Below are positions 1 through 6,486 of a stretch of 11,834 nucleotides of DNA, piece after piece. The notes beneath the pieces were generated by a model, which searched no databases, had not been told where the DNA came from, and saw only the letters and a program-made list of their open reading frames with translations. The position numbers and the translations under genes are program-made. Each line of letters starts with the position of its first letter. Position 1 is the stretch's first letter. The stretch is from Sphingomonadaceae bacterium (GTDB lineage Bacteria; Pseudomonadota; Alphaproteobacteria; Sphingomonadales; Sphingomonadaceae): positions 13,044 to 24,877 of the forward strand of contig JAEMTM010000003.1 of assembly GCA_016462305.1 (NCBI GenBank). Direction: 5' to 3'.

Positions 1-146
1 TCATAAGCGATGTCGTCGGATTTTAGCGCCTTGTCGCGCAATTCTGCGACAGAAACCGGCTTTTGACTATTAGGCGCGGCAATGGCGATTGACGATGTGA
101 GGAACAGCGTGGACGCTGCGGCGAACAGGGCTATATTTTTCTTCAT
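1..146 (-). CDS. N-terminal part of an exported protein, possibly M28-family metallopeptidase (partial)
   Basis: An open frame starts at ATG (complement of 144-146) and runs off the left edge after 48 codons. The first ~24 residues form a clear Sec-type signal peptide: MKKN, then a hydrophobic stretch (IALFAAASTLFLTSSIAIA) and a probable signal peptidase I site after AIA-A. The mature start reads VAELRDKALKSDDIAY. That segment resembles the beginning of periplasmic M28/M20-type zinc peptidases that I recall from sphingomonads, where a similar 'ALRDxALxSDxxAY' stretch precedes the catalytic domain. No metal-binding residue lies inside the window, so the family call is inference. The gene is divergent from ettA, with 113 nt between the starts. 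No convincing Shine-Dalgarno is seen. The coding call is fairly safe; the function is not. Confidence 0.6.
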   Translation of the reverse strand, partial: MKKNIALFAAASTLFLTSSIAIAAPNSQKPVSVAELRDKALKSDDIAY

Positions 147-259
147 GCCGCATAGGCTTAATCGCATCGCACAGTTTTGCAATCCCGCCTTGCGAGGAAA
201 GCTGCGGATAGCTAGGGAAGCGGCCAAATCAAAGTAATGCAACACAGGAACTAATCCCC
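147..259. promoter_or_regulatory. Divergent intergenic region between the exported-protein gene and ettA
   Basis: These 113 nt must hold the promoters of both divergent genes. On the plus strand an AGGA at 246-249, ten bases before the ettA ATG, is an acceptable ribosome binding site. I could not find a convincing -35/-10 pair on either strand. The best I see is TTGCGA at 190-195 for ettA and TTGCAA (complement of about 176-181) for the left-hand gene, both without a good -10 partner. No strong inverted repeat was noticed. Confidence 0.35.
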
Positions 260-1939
260 ATGGCAGCGCAATATAGCTACGTAATGAAGGGAATGACCAA
301 AACCTTCCCCGGCGCGAACAAGCCGGTGCTCAACAATATCAATCTGCAATTCTACCCGGATGCAAAGATTGGCATCGTCGGACCAAACGGCACGGGTAAG
401 TCGACACTGATGAAAATCATGGCGGGCATGGACACCGAATTTACCGGAGAAGCATGGCCCGGAGAACATATCCGCGTTGGTTATCTGGCGCAGGAGCCTG
501 AGCTGGACCCGAACAAAACGGTGCGTGAAAACGTCATGGATGGCGTGCGTCCGGTGGCGGATTTGGTTGATCGCTTTAACGAAATTTCGATGATCATGGG
601 CGACCCGCCCGAAGATGCCGATTTTGACGCATTGATGGAAGAAATGGGCACGCTTCAGGAAAAGATTGATGCCGTCGATGGTTGGTCGCTGGATAGCCAG
701 CTTGAATTGGCCATGGATGCACTGCGGTGCCCACCCGGTGATAGCCCAGTAACGAGCCTTTCGGGCGGTGAAAAGCGCCGGATCGCGCTGACCAGACTGT
801 TGCTTGAAAAGCCCGACATATTGTTGCTCGATGAACCTACCAACCACCTTGATGCGGAATCGGTGGCGTGGCTGGAAAAGCATTTGGTCGACTATAAGGG
901 CAACGTCATCCTCGTAACCCACGACCGCTACTTCCTCGATAATGTGGTGAGCTGGATACTTGAGCTCGATCGTGGTCGCTATTTTGTCTATGAAGGCAAT
1001 TATTCGACCTATCTTGAGAAGAAGGGCAAGCGCCTTGAGCAGGAGTCGCGTGAAGATGCGGGGCGTCAGAAGGCGATCAAGGACGAGCTGGAGTGGATTC
1101 GGCAAAGCCCCAAGGCGCGTCAGACAAAATCCAAAGCACGTATCAAATCTTTCGACCAGTTGGTTGAGGCGCAGGAAAACCGCACCCCCGGCAAGGCACA
1201 GATCGTCATCCAAATCCCCGAGCGTCTTGGCAGCAAGGTTATCGAGGTTAAGAATGTCACCAAGGCTTATGGTGATAAATTATTGTTCGAAAATCTGTCA
1301 TTCACCATCCCGCAGGGCGGCATTGTTGGCGTTATTGGGCCGAACGGCGCAGGTAAATCAACGCTTTTCCGCCTGATTACGGGTCAGGAAGTGCCGGATT
1401 CCGGCGAAGTGGAAATCGGCGAAACGGTGAAACTTGGCTTCGTCGACCAAAGCCGCGATGATTTGGACCCCAACAAAAATGTGTGGGAAGAAATCTCCGG
1501 CGGCGCGGACTTTATGAAGCTGGGCAAGCATGAAACGCCAACCCGCGCATATGTCGGGGCGTTCAATTTCAAGGGCACCGACCAGCAGAAAAAGGTTGGT
1601 CTGTTGTCCGGCGGTGAACGCAACCGCGTGCACATGGCAAAGATGTTGAAAGAAGGCGGAAACGTGCTTCTGCTCGATGAACCGACCAATGATTTGGACG
1701 TCGAAACGCTGTCGGCTCTTGAAGAAGCGCTTGAAAGCTTCGCCGGTTGCGCCGTGGTCATCAGCCATGATCGCTTCTTCCTTGACCGCTTGGCCACGCA
1801 CATATTGGCTTTTGAAGGTGACAGCCATGTCGAATGGTTTGAGGGCAACTTTGAATCTTATGAAGAGGACAAGATTGCCCGTCTTGGCGAGGAAGCCACG
1901 CGTCCACACCGTGCAACGTATAAGAAGATGACACGTTGA
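260..1939 (+). CDS. ettA: Energy-dependent translational throttle protein EttA (ABC-F ATPase)
   Basis: A 559-residue cytoplasmic ABC-F protein with two ATP-binding cassettes and no membrane segment. Cassette 1 has Walker A GPNGTGKST (41-49), signature LSGGEKRR (167-174), Walker B LLLDEPTNHLD (188-198) and H-loop THDRYFLD (about 220). Cassette 2 has GPNGAGKST (360-368), LSGGERNR (449-456), LLLDEPTNDLD (470-480) and SHDRFFLD (about 502). The charged linker at about 250-315 is the tRNA-contacting connector of ABC-F proteins, and an acidic insertion at about 100-140 matches the EttA 'arm'. The length is close to E. coli EttA (about 555). In E. coli the protein binds the ribosomal E site and gates the first peptide bond according to ATP/ADP ratio; the role here is by homology. 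The start at 260 is supported by AGGA ten bases upstream and by the MAAQYSYVMKGMTK beginning usual for the family. It stands alone and converges on the flavoprotein gene. Confidence 0.95.
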   Translation: MAAQYSYVMKGMTKTFPGANKPVLNNINLQFYPDAKIGIVGPNGTGKSTLMKIMAGMDTEFTGEAWPGEHIRVGYLAQEPELDPNKTVRENVMDGVRPVADLVDRFNEISMIMGDPPEDADFDALMEEMGTLQEKIDAVDGWSLDSQLELAMDALRCPPGDSPVTSLSGGEKRRIALTRLLLEKPDILLLDEPTNHLDAESVAWLEKHLVDYKGNVILVTHDRYFLDNVVSWILELDRGRYFVYEGNYSTYLEKKGKRLEQESREDAGRQKAIKDELEWIRQSPKARQTKSKARIKSFDQLVEAQENRTPGKAQIVIQIPERLGSKVIEVKNVTKAYGDKLLFENLSFTIPQGGIVGVIGPNGAGKSTLFRLITGQEVPDSGEVEIGETVKLGFVDQSRDDLDPNKNVWEEISGGADFMKLGKHETPTRAYVGAFNFKGTDQQKKVGLLSGGERNRVHMAKMLKEGGNVLLLDEPTNDLDVETLSALEEALESFAGCAVVISHDRFFLDRLATHILAFEGDSHVEWFEGNFESYEEDKIARLGEEATRPHRATYKKMTR

Positions 1940-1962
1940 TGATAGTATGAAATCACACACCT

Positions 1963-1994
1963 CGTCACCGGTTGTAACAAAAGTTCAGGTGACG
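1963..1994. terminator. Weak candidate hairpin between convergent ettA and the FMN-binding gene
   Basis: A 7-bp perfect inverted repeat, CGTCACC (1963-1969) and GGTGACG (1988-1994), encloses an 18-nt loop in the 68-nt gap between two convergent genes. The position suits a bidirectional terminator. However, the loop is long and no strong T-run follows on either strand, so this could be chance. Confidence 0.2.
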
Positions 1995-2007
1995 CGGATG
2001 TGCGGCC

Positions 2008-2637
2008 TTATGGGATAAGCCAGCGACCCGCCCATGAATTTTGCATATCGTCCCATTGCCAGCGCGCACGCCGGTGGCCGGCATTGGCAAGGTACAGCCA
2101 TTCGATTGTCTCAATCTCAACCAACAAAGCCGCAAAATTAGTGCGATAGTCCGCAAGTTGCTCTTCCTCAGGTTGCTTGCCCTCTATCCAATGGGGCAAT
2201 CCTGATGAAGGTTCAGCCAAGGGTGTTCCGGGTGCAGCCTCGGCCATGTAACAGCGCCGCGCAAATGGGGTTGAAGTTGACCACGCAATGTCGGCAATGT
2301 CGCCCGTGGCCGTGAAATGTGTTTTTCCCGACATCCGGATTTGAACCTTTGCCGCCGGGTCATAGATCAACACGCTGGTCGCCGGGTTCTGACGCAGTTG
2401 TTCCGCTTTTATCGAACGCGAGTCGGTATGAAACCGCAGCGTGCGCGCATCTCGCGATACATCGCGCAATATCATGATCCGCAATTGCGGCATGCCCAAT
2501 GCATCGACAGTGCCCACTGCGGGCATATGAGACGGGCTGTTGCGATTGGTCACACCAGCGGCGATAAGGCTCCATGCTTCTTCAAAACTTAACGCGAGAT
2601 CATCATAATAAGCGGGGAAGCTATCGGGTTCGTTCAT
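2008..2637 (-). CDS. Pyridoxamine 5'-phosphate oxidase-family FMN-binding protein
   Basis: A 209-residue soluble protein of the flavin split-barrel fold (PNPOx-like, of the kind seen in Alr4036-type proteins). The N-terminal half carries the pattern of an FMN-binding barrel: VGTVDALGMPQLRIMILRD (about 41-59), then LRFHTDSRSIKAEQL, QNPATSVLIYDP and VQIRMSGKTHF. The tail AGHRRARW...SWAGRWLIP recalls the PNPO C-terminus (HDR...W...RLAP), so it is close to PdxH-like proteins. I cannot tell whether it oxidises pyridoxamine phosphate; many family members are uncharacterised flavoproteins. It is the last gene of the sbtA operon. Its ATG overlaps the carbonic anhydrase TGA by 4 nt (ATGA, 2634-2637), implying translational coupling, but no known link joins this fold to carbon transport. 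The family call is firm; the reaction is unknown. Confidence 0.85.
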   Translation of the reverse strand: MNEPDSFPAYYDDLALSFEEAWSLIAAGVTNRNSPSHMPAVGTVDALGMPQLRIMILRDVSRDARTLRFHTDSRSIKAEQLRQNPATSVLIYDPAAKVQIRMSGKTHFTATGDIADIAWSTSTPFARRCYMAEAAPGTPLAEPSSGLPHWIEGKQPEEEQLADYRTNFAALLVEIETIEWLYLANAGHRRARWQWDDMQNSWAGRWLIP

Positions 2638-3257
2638 TGTACCTCAAAACTGTCGTTCTCATTATTTAGAACGTAAAGATTACCGTCGGATATGCCGAAA
2701 TAGGCACCGTGTAGCTTTAATTGTCCCGATTGTTCGCGTGCCGCAATAAAGGGGAAACTACGTAGGTTGGCGAGGCTGACGCGGATCGCCTCCAGCTCCA
2801 GATCGCGTTGCGGGTCTTGCGACGCGGATGCCAGCACCTTGTCGCGGGCAGGGCGGACAATATCGACCCAGCTATCAATGAAGCTATACCCGGCCTGTCC
2901 CAGGTCGCCGCCCTCCAATGATGCTTTAATGCCGCCACATTGCGCGTGCCCAAGAACGACAATATGACGCACCTCAAGGCCCAAAACGCCAAATTCAATC
3001 GCCGCCGAAACCCCATGCAATCCGCCGCCGGTTTCATAGGGTGGAACTAAGTTCGCCACATTACGCAGGGCAAAAACCTGTCCCGGCGTGGTGTCAAACA
3101 CCGTCGCAGGGTCGACCCGGCTATCGCAGCAGGAGATGATCATGATTGGCGGTGACTGTCCGTCGCTTGCGAGCGCGTCATAGCGCGCCTTTTGCCGGAC
3201 ATAGGCGTCCGATTTGAAACGACGATATCCGTCAACCAAGACGCCAAACTCAGGCAT
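2634..3257 (-). CDS. Beta-class carbonic anhydrase
   Basis: A 207-residue beta-carbonic anhydrase, a zinc enzyme that interconverts CO2 and HCO3-. The zinc-site pattern is complete: Cys43-x-Asp45-x-Arg47 in SCCDSRVDP, where the Asp-Arg pair is the catalytic dyad, and His104-xx-Cys107 in LGHAQCGG. The family segments PGQVFALRNVAN (58-69) and GGGLHGVSAAIEFGV (77-91) are also present. Length is normal for the class and there is no signal peptide, so it acts in the cytoplasm. It is the third gene of the sbtA operon. Its ATG (complement of 3255-3257) overlaps the stop of the P-II-like gene by one base (TAATG), and its own stop overlaps the next start by four. Next to a bicarbonate importer, its likely job is to balance imported HCO3- with CO2 for carboxylation reactions. 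That role is inferred; the enzyme class is well supported. Confidence 0.93.
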   Translation of the reverse strand: MPEFGVLVDGYRRFKSDAYVRQKARYDALASDGQSPPIMIISCCDSRVDPATVFDTTPGQVFALRNVANLVPPYETGGGLHGVSAAIEFGVLGLEVRHIVVLGHAQCGGIKASLEGGDLGQAGYSFIDSWVDIVRPARDKVLASASQDPQRDLELEAIRVSLANLRSFPFIAAREQSGQLKLHGAYFGISDGNLYVLNNENDSFEVQ

Positions 3258-3568
3258 TAGAAACGCTCTCCTCGGACAACTTGAACGTCGCCTACGGTTA
3301 ACAACATGCCATAGCTATCCAGCAAGGGGGCAATTGCGTCAATTAACTGTTCCGTCTTTGTGTCTGACGCGATGGCCAGCACGATGGTCTTCGCACTGGC
3401 ACCAGTGACGTCGTCATGCTGCCATTGGCCCGCACGTCCACCACCAGAGTCCACGTGGATAAGGCTCCATCCTGAAATGTCCACGGCTTTCAACTTGCCG
3501 ACAATACGCGGGACAAGCGGCGTATCGACCAGGATTTCAATACGTTTACGCGGGACGGTTTGTATCAT
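3257..3568 (-). CDS. P-II-like signalling protein, SbtB type
   Basis: A 103-residue protein with the small alpha/beta P-II layout: a strand near the start (KRIEILVDT), a helix (PLVPRIVGKLKAV), the strand GWSLIHVDSGGG, a flexible Gly-rich T-loop region (about 41-58), TIVLAIASD, a helix (KTEQLIDAIAPLLDSYG) and the closing strand LLTVGDVQVVRGERF. Its position directly after the sbtA-like gene, with a 4-nt gap and AGGA inside the sbtA end, is the main reason to call it SbtB-like. In cyanobacteria SbtB is a trimer that binds adenine nucleotides including cAMP and gates SbtA. This copy has no cysteine, so it lacks the C-terminal redox CGPxGC loop known from some SbtB. It also has no tyrosine in the T-loop, so the uridylylation of GlnB-type P-II is not expected. 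Its start overlaps nothing; its stop overlaps the carbonic anhydrase start. Confidence 0.8.
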   Translation of the reverse strand: MIQTVPRKRIEILVDTPLVPRIVGKLKAVDISGWSLIHVDSGGGRAGQWQHDDVTGASAKTIVLAIASDTKTEQLIDAIAPLLDSYGMLLTVGDVQVVRGERF

Positions 3569-3572
3569 GAGG

Positions 3573-4526
3573 TCATCCTAAAGCCTGGGCAAGGGCAGCG
3601 AAGATACTGATGCCAAAGATGATGTTGAACGGAAAAGTGACGCCGAGTGACATGCTCAGATAGATGCCCGGGTCAGCCTGGGGCAGGGCAAGGCGCATTG
3701 CCGCAGGAACCGCGATGTAGGAAGCGCTTGCCGCCAATATGCCAAGCGCCGCTGTTGAGGCAACATCAAGGCCAATGACCGTTCCAACGACGGTGCCAAC
3801 CGTGCCATTTACCAAGGGCAACAAAATCGCCAAGAAAACCAATCGCAACGTCATCTTGCGCGATTGAATCAGGCGGCGTGCCGCAATCAGGCCCATATCC
3901 AGAAGGAAAAGGCACAATACGCCGCGAAAGCCGGTATCGAACAGCGGCTTGACGGCTGCAAACCCGTCGCTTCCGGCAATCGCGCCAATGACGAAGCTGC
4001 CGACCAACAACATCACCGAGGCATTGGTAAGCACCTCATGCCATGGCGTCGTGTTGCTCTCACCAGAGCTTGTGTCACCCCGGCGGGCGAGCATCAGGCC
4101 ACTGATAATGGCTGGCGTCTCCATCAGCGCCAGAACAGCGACCATATATCCCGCGGGGCTTAAGCCTTCGCCGGTTAGCAATTCTATAGCGGTTACAAAG
4201 GTAACTACGCTCACCGAACCATAATGCGCGGCAACCGCGCCAGCGTCGACTTTCGACAATTTGCCGATGCCGCGCAACAATGCAAAGGCAAGAACAGGCA
4301 AAAGGAAGCTCAAAGCAAGGCCAGCGGCAGCGGCAACCATGACTTCTGTGGTGATTCCGCTCTTGGAGACCTCAACCCCGCCTTTCAAGCCGATTGCTGC
4401 CATCAAATAGATGGACATCGCCTTGGCGAACGCCTCTGGAATAGTCAGGTCGGATTTGAGAGTAGCGGCAATAAAGCCAAGTACAAAAAACAGGATCACC
4501 GGCGAAGTAAGCGTATCAACGATCAT
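3573..4526 (-). CDS. SbtA-family sodium-dependent bicarbonate transporter
   Basis: A 317-residue integral membrane protein with about ten hydrophobic segments, of the SbtA (formerly DUF897) family. Family motifs are strong: LKGGVEVSKSG (48-57), AAHYGSVSVVTF (99-110), SASYIAVPAAMRLALP (267-282) and SLGVTFPFNIIFGI (293-306). A hydrophilic loop at about 147-165 separates two halves with related architecture; in cyanobacterial SbtA the equivalent region meets the T-loop of SbtB. Cyanobacterial SbtA carries out Na+/HCO3- symport at high affinity. It is somewhat longer (about 370), so this is a compact version. The start at 4526 is chosen because AAAGGGG lies five bases upstream and MIVDTLTSPVILFF enters the first membrane helix at once. 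An ATG ten codons earlier (4556) is a weaker option. The open frame continues to 4931, but that part lies antisense inside lipA. It is the first gene of the operon. Confidence 0.88.
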   Translation of the reverse strand: MIVDTLTSPVILFFVLGFIAATLKSDLTIPEAFAKAMSIYLMAAIGLKGGVEVSKSGITTEVMVAAAAGLALSFLLPVLAFALLRGIGKLSKVDAGAVAAHYGSVSVVTFVTAIELLTGEGLSPAGYMVAVLALMETPAIISGLMLARRGDTSSGESNTTPWHEVLTNASVMLLVGSFVIGAIAGSDGFAAVKPLFDTGFRGVLCLFLLDMGLIAARRLIQSRKMTLRLVFLAILLPLVNGTVGTVVGTVIGLDVASTAALGILAASASYIAVPAAMRLALPQADPGIYLSMSLGVTFPFNIIFGISIFAALAQALG

Positions 4527-4607
4527 CTTGGCCCCTTTGCGAATTTTGCAACCCATAGCAGGCAAGTTGCAGTTGGCAAGATGGTGCGCTACGTCTATTC
4601 GAGCTTC
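4527..4607. promoter_or_regulatory. Divergent control region of the sbtA operon and lipA
   Basis: Only 81 nt separate the two start codons, so both promoters must lie here or reach into the genes. The sbtA ribosome binding site is the complement of 4532-4538 (AAAGGGG). Two small dyads are visible: TTGC-N7-GCAA (4537-4551), which contains a T-N11-A core, and TGCAAC-N13-GTTGCA (4547-4571). On the minus strand a loose -35/-10 pair, TTGCCA then TATGGG 16 nt on, is possible but poor. No convincing Shine-Dalgarno precedes lipA. Confidence 0.4.
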
Positions 4608-5534
4608 ATGAACGCTCCGATCAATATCCCCGAACGCCCGGTTAGGGAACGCAAACCCGACTGGATCAGGGTTAAAGCGCCGACCGGGGCTGGGTTTAAT
4701 GAAACGCGCCGCTTGATGCGCGATCTCAATTTGAACACGGTGTGTGAAGAAGCGGCCTGCCCCAATATCGGCGAATGCTGGACCAAGAAACACGCCACCG
4801 TGATGATACTGGGCGATGTGTGCACACGGGCTTGCGCATTTTGTAACGTGAAAACCGGAATGCCGCGCGCGGTTGACCCGCTGGAACCAGAGCATGTGGC
4901 GATTGCTGCGGCCAAGATGGGCCTTGAGCATATCGTGATTACATCTGTTGACCGGGACGATCTGCCCGACGGTGGCGCAAGCCAGTTTGTAAAGGTGATT
5001 GCGGCATTGCGGCGAAATACACCCAACACCACAATCGAAATCCTAACCCCCGATTTCCGCAACAAGGCGCAGGCGGCGATTGAAGCCATCGTTACCGCCC
5101 GCCCCGATGTGTATAATCACAATCTGGAGACTGTCCCGCGCCTATATCCGACCATTCGGCCCGGCGCGCGTTATTATGCTTCGCTGCGTTTGTTGGAAAC
5201 GGTGAAACGACACGATCCTTCGATTTTCACGAAGTCTGGCGTGATGCTCGGGCTGGGCGAAGGACGGATGGAGGTGCATCAGGTGATGGACGACATGCGC
5301 AGCGCGGACATTGATTTCCTGACGATGGGCCAATATCTGCAGCCAACGCCAAAGCATGCCAAGGTTATGGATTTCGTTACGCCAAGCGCATTTGACGCTT
5401 ATGCCGCCATCGCGCGCGCCAAGGGTTTTCTGCTGGTTGCGGCAAGCCCACTGACTCGGTCGAGTTATCATGCGGGTGATGATTTCGCCAAGATGCGCGA
5501 CGCACGTACGGCGCAACGCGCCAAGGTGCGCTAA
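4608..5534 (+). CDS. lipA: Lipoyl synthase LipA
   Basis: A 308-residue radical-SAM enzyme that inserts two sulfurs into protein-bound octanoyl groups to make lipoate on 2-oxoacid dehydrogenases and GcvH. Both iron-sulfur sites are intact. The auxiliary cluster has Cys46-x4-Cys51-x5-Cys57 in CEEAACPNIGEC, with its serine ligand in RSSYHA (284-289). The radical-SAM cluster has Cys72-x3-Cys76-x2-Cys79 in CTRACAFC. The downstream signatures ITSVDRDDLPDGGA, TPDFRNK, NHNLETVPRLYPTIRPGARY, KSGVMLGLGE and GQYLQPTPKH are all present. The start at 4608 (MNAPINIPERPV) fits the family best. The in-frame ATG at 4581 would add nine residues, and the longer open frame back to 4224 runs antisense through sbtA. 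Shine-Dalgarno evidence is weak for either start. It is followed 15 nt later by the coq10-like gene, so the two are probably one transcript. Confidence 0.95.
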   Translation: MNAPINIPERPVRERKPDWIRVKAPTGAGFNETRRLMRDLNLNTVCEEAACPNIGECWTKKHATVMILGDVCTRACAFCNVKTGMPRAVDPLEPEHVAIAAAKMGLEHIVITSVDRDDLPDGGASQFVKVIAALRRNTPNTTIEILTPDFRNKAQAAIEAIVTARPDVYNHNLETVPRLYPTIRPGARYYASLRLLETVKRHDPSIFTKSGVMLGLGEGRMEVHQVMDDMRSADIDFLTMGQYLQPTPKHAKVMDFVTPSAFDAYAAIARAKGFLLVAASPLTRSSYHAGDDFAKMRDARTAQRAKVR

Positions 5535-5549
5535 GGGTTTCGTTCACAC

Positions 5550-6008
5550 ATGCCGCACCACCACGAACGCCGCAGCCTGCCGCATAATGCTGCGCAAATG
5601 TATGATTTGGTAGCGGACGTCAGACGCTATCCTGAATTTCTACCTTGGGTCAGCGCCATCCGTATCCGGAAGGATGAAGAAAGCGAAATGCTGGCAGATA
5701 TGATTGTCGGGTTCAAATCGCTTCGGGAAACGTTCAGCAGCCGCGTGGTGAAGACCCCTAAGTCATCGATCATCGTTGATTATCTTGATGGCCCCATGAA
5801 GCACTTACACAATGCTTGGACGTTCGAGGATGTCGAAGGCGGCGGCTCAATTGTCGAATTTACCGTCGAATTTTCTTTCCGTAACCGCGTGTTTGAGGCG
5901 CTGGCCGGTCAGTTTTTTGATTCGGCTCTCCGCAAGATGACAACGGCGTTTGTTGAACGTGCCGACGCGCTTTATGGTGCGGGCGGAAGCAACAATTCCA
6001 ACGCATGA
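5550..6008 (+). CDS. Coq10-like START-domain protein (ubiquinone-binding; often annotated RatA-like)
   Basis: A 152-residue protein filled by one polyketide-cyclase/START (SRPBCC) domain. Visible landmarks are AAQMYDLVADVRRYPEFLPWV (about 14-34), MIVGFKSLRETFSSRV (about 51-66), the strand pair SSIIVDYLDGPMKHLHNAWTF (about 72-92) and the C-terminal helix FFDSALRKMTTAFVERADALYG. This is the Coq10 subfamily, which binds ubiquinone and supports respiratory electron transfer in yeast. E. coli RatA, once described as a ribosome-association toxin, belongs to the same family, so the toxin label should be treated with care. The ATG at 5550 is 15 nt after lipA; AGGG at 5534-5537 is a slightly distant ribosome binding site. 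Its last 37 nt overlap the 3' end of the convergent cinA-type gene. The family is sure, the biochemical role is by homology. Confidence 0.88.
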   Translation: MPHHHERRSLPHNAAQMYDLVADVRRYPEFLPWVSAIRIRKDEESEMLADMIVGFKSLRETFSSRVVKTPKSSIIVDYLDGPMKHLHNAWTFEDVEGGGSIVEFTVEFSFRNRVFEALAGQFFDSALRKMTTAFVERADALYGAGGSNNSNA

Positions 6009-6484
6009 AGCGTTGCAAAGGCACGGATATCAGCGCGGCTTTTGTCTGAGCCAAAAGATTTGTGGTCACCCATCACCTCTTCCGGGTTTTGACCTTTGAC
6101 CGCTACGGCAAAAACTACGGTGCCAACGGGTTTGCTGGCGGTCCCGCCGTCTGGGCCGGCCACACCGCTAATCGCGACGGCCACGTCCGCGCCGCTTTTT
6201 TTCAGCGCACCTTGCGCCATGGCCCATGCGACGCCGACGGATACAGCGCCGAATGCATCGATGATGTCTTCATTTACGCCCAGAAGCTTAATCTTCGCGT
6301 CATTGCTATAGGTAACAAAGCCATAGCCAAGGACAAAGCTGCTACCCGGAACTTCGGTGATCGCGGCCGCGACAAGGCCGCCGGTGCAGCTTTCCGCAAT
6401 GGCAATCATGCGTCCCGCAGCTTTGTTCTCGGCAACAACGCGCGCGGCCAGTTCGGCAATCTCGGCGGGTAAGACGGTGTCCAT
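5972..6484 (-). CDS. CinA C-terminal-domain protein / nicotinamide-nucleotide amidohydrolase (PncC type)
   Basis: A 170-residue stand-alone CinA C-terminal domain. The family signatures are AESCTGGLVAAAITEVPGSS (30-49), with the conserved Ser32 as the likely nucleophile, YGFVTYSNDAKIKLLGV (54-70) with the family Lys, GAVSxxVAxxMAxGA (79-93) and the glycine-rich SGVAGPDGGTASKPVGTV (106-123). Such proteins deamidate NMN to nicotinic acid mononucleotide, salvaging pyridine nucleotide. The short form lacks the N-terminal molybdopterin-binding-like domain of full CinA, as is normal for PncC/YgaD-type proteins. Its ATG lies only 2 nt after the ispDF stop, so it is co-transcribed and probably translationally coupled with ispDF. 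The 3' end overlaps coq10 by 37 nt tail to tail, leaving no room for a separate terminator between the two. Confidence 0.9.
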   Translation of the reverse strand: MDTVLPAEIAELAARVVAENKAAGRMIAIAESCTGGLVAAAITEVPGSSFVLGYGFVTYSNDAKIKLLGVNEDIIDAFGAVSVGVAWAMAQGALKKSGADVAVAISGVAGPDGGTASKPVGTVVFAVAVKGQNPEEVMGDHKSFGSDKSRADIRAFATLHALELLLPPAP

Positions 6485-6486
6485 AT

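Noticed and set aside
251..1213. A 320-codon open frame on the minus strand opposite ettA
   Set aside because: It lies wholly antisense to a gene with complete ABC-F motifs, its translation has no recognisable domain, and such long shadow frames are common in GC-rich coding sequence.
1358..1960. A 200-codon minus-strand frame opposite the second half of ettA
   Set aside because: Antisense shadow of the second ATPase cassette with no family signature and no ribosome binding site.
4574..4590. Possible sigma-54 promoter (TTGGCA...TGCG) in the sbtA/lipA gap
   Set aside because: The GG-to-GC spacing is one base short of the strict N10 requirement.
4224..4607. A long N-terminal extension of lipA
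   Set aside because: The open frame runs antisense through the sbtA-like gene, and the added residues do not resemble lipoyl synthase; the family begins near 4608.
4557..4931. A long N-terminal extension of the sbtA-like gene
   Set aside because: This part lies antisense within lipA, is not membrane-like, and a good ribosome binding site precedes the internal start at 4526.
5550..6008. RatA toxin of a toxin-antitoxin pair
   Set aside because: No RatB-like partner is adjacent, and the lipA neighbour and START fold favour a Coq10-type ubiquinone role.
6062..6472. A 136-codon plus-strand frame opposite the CinA-type gene
   Set aside because: Shadow of a gene with clear CinA motifs; low-complexity translation without a domain.
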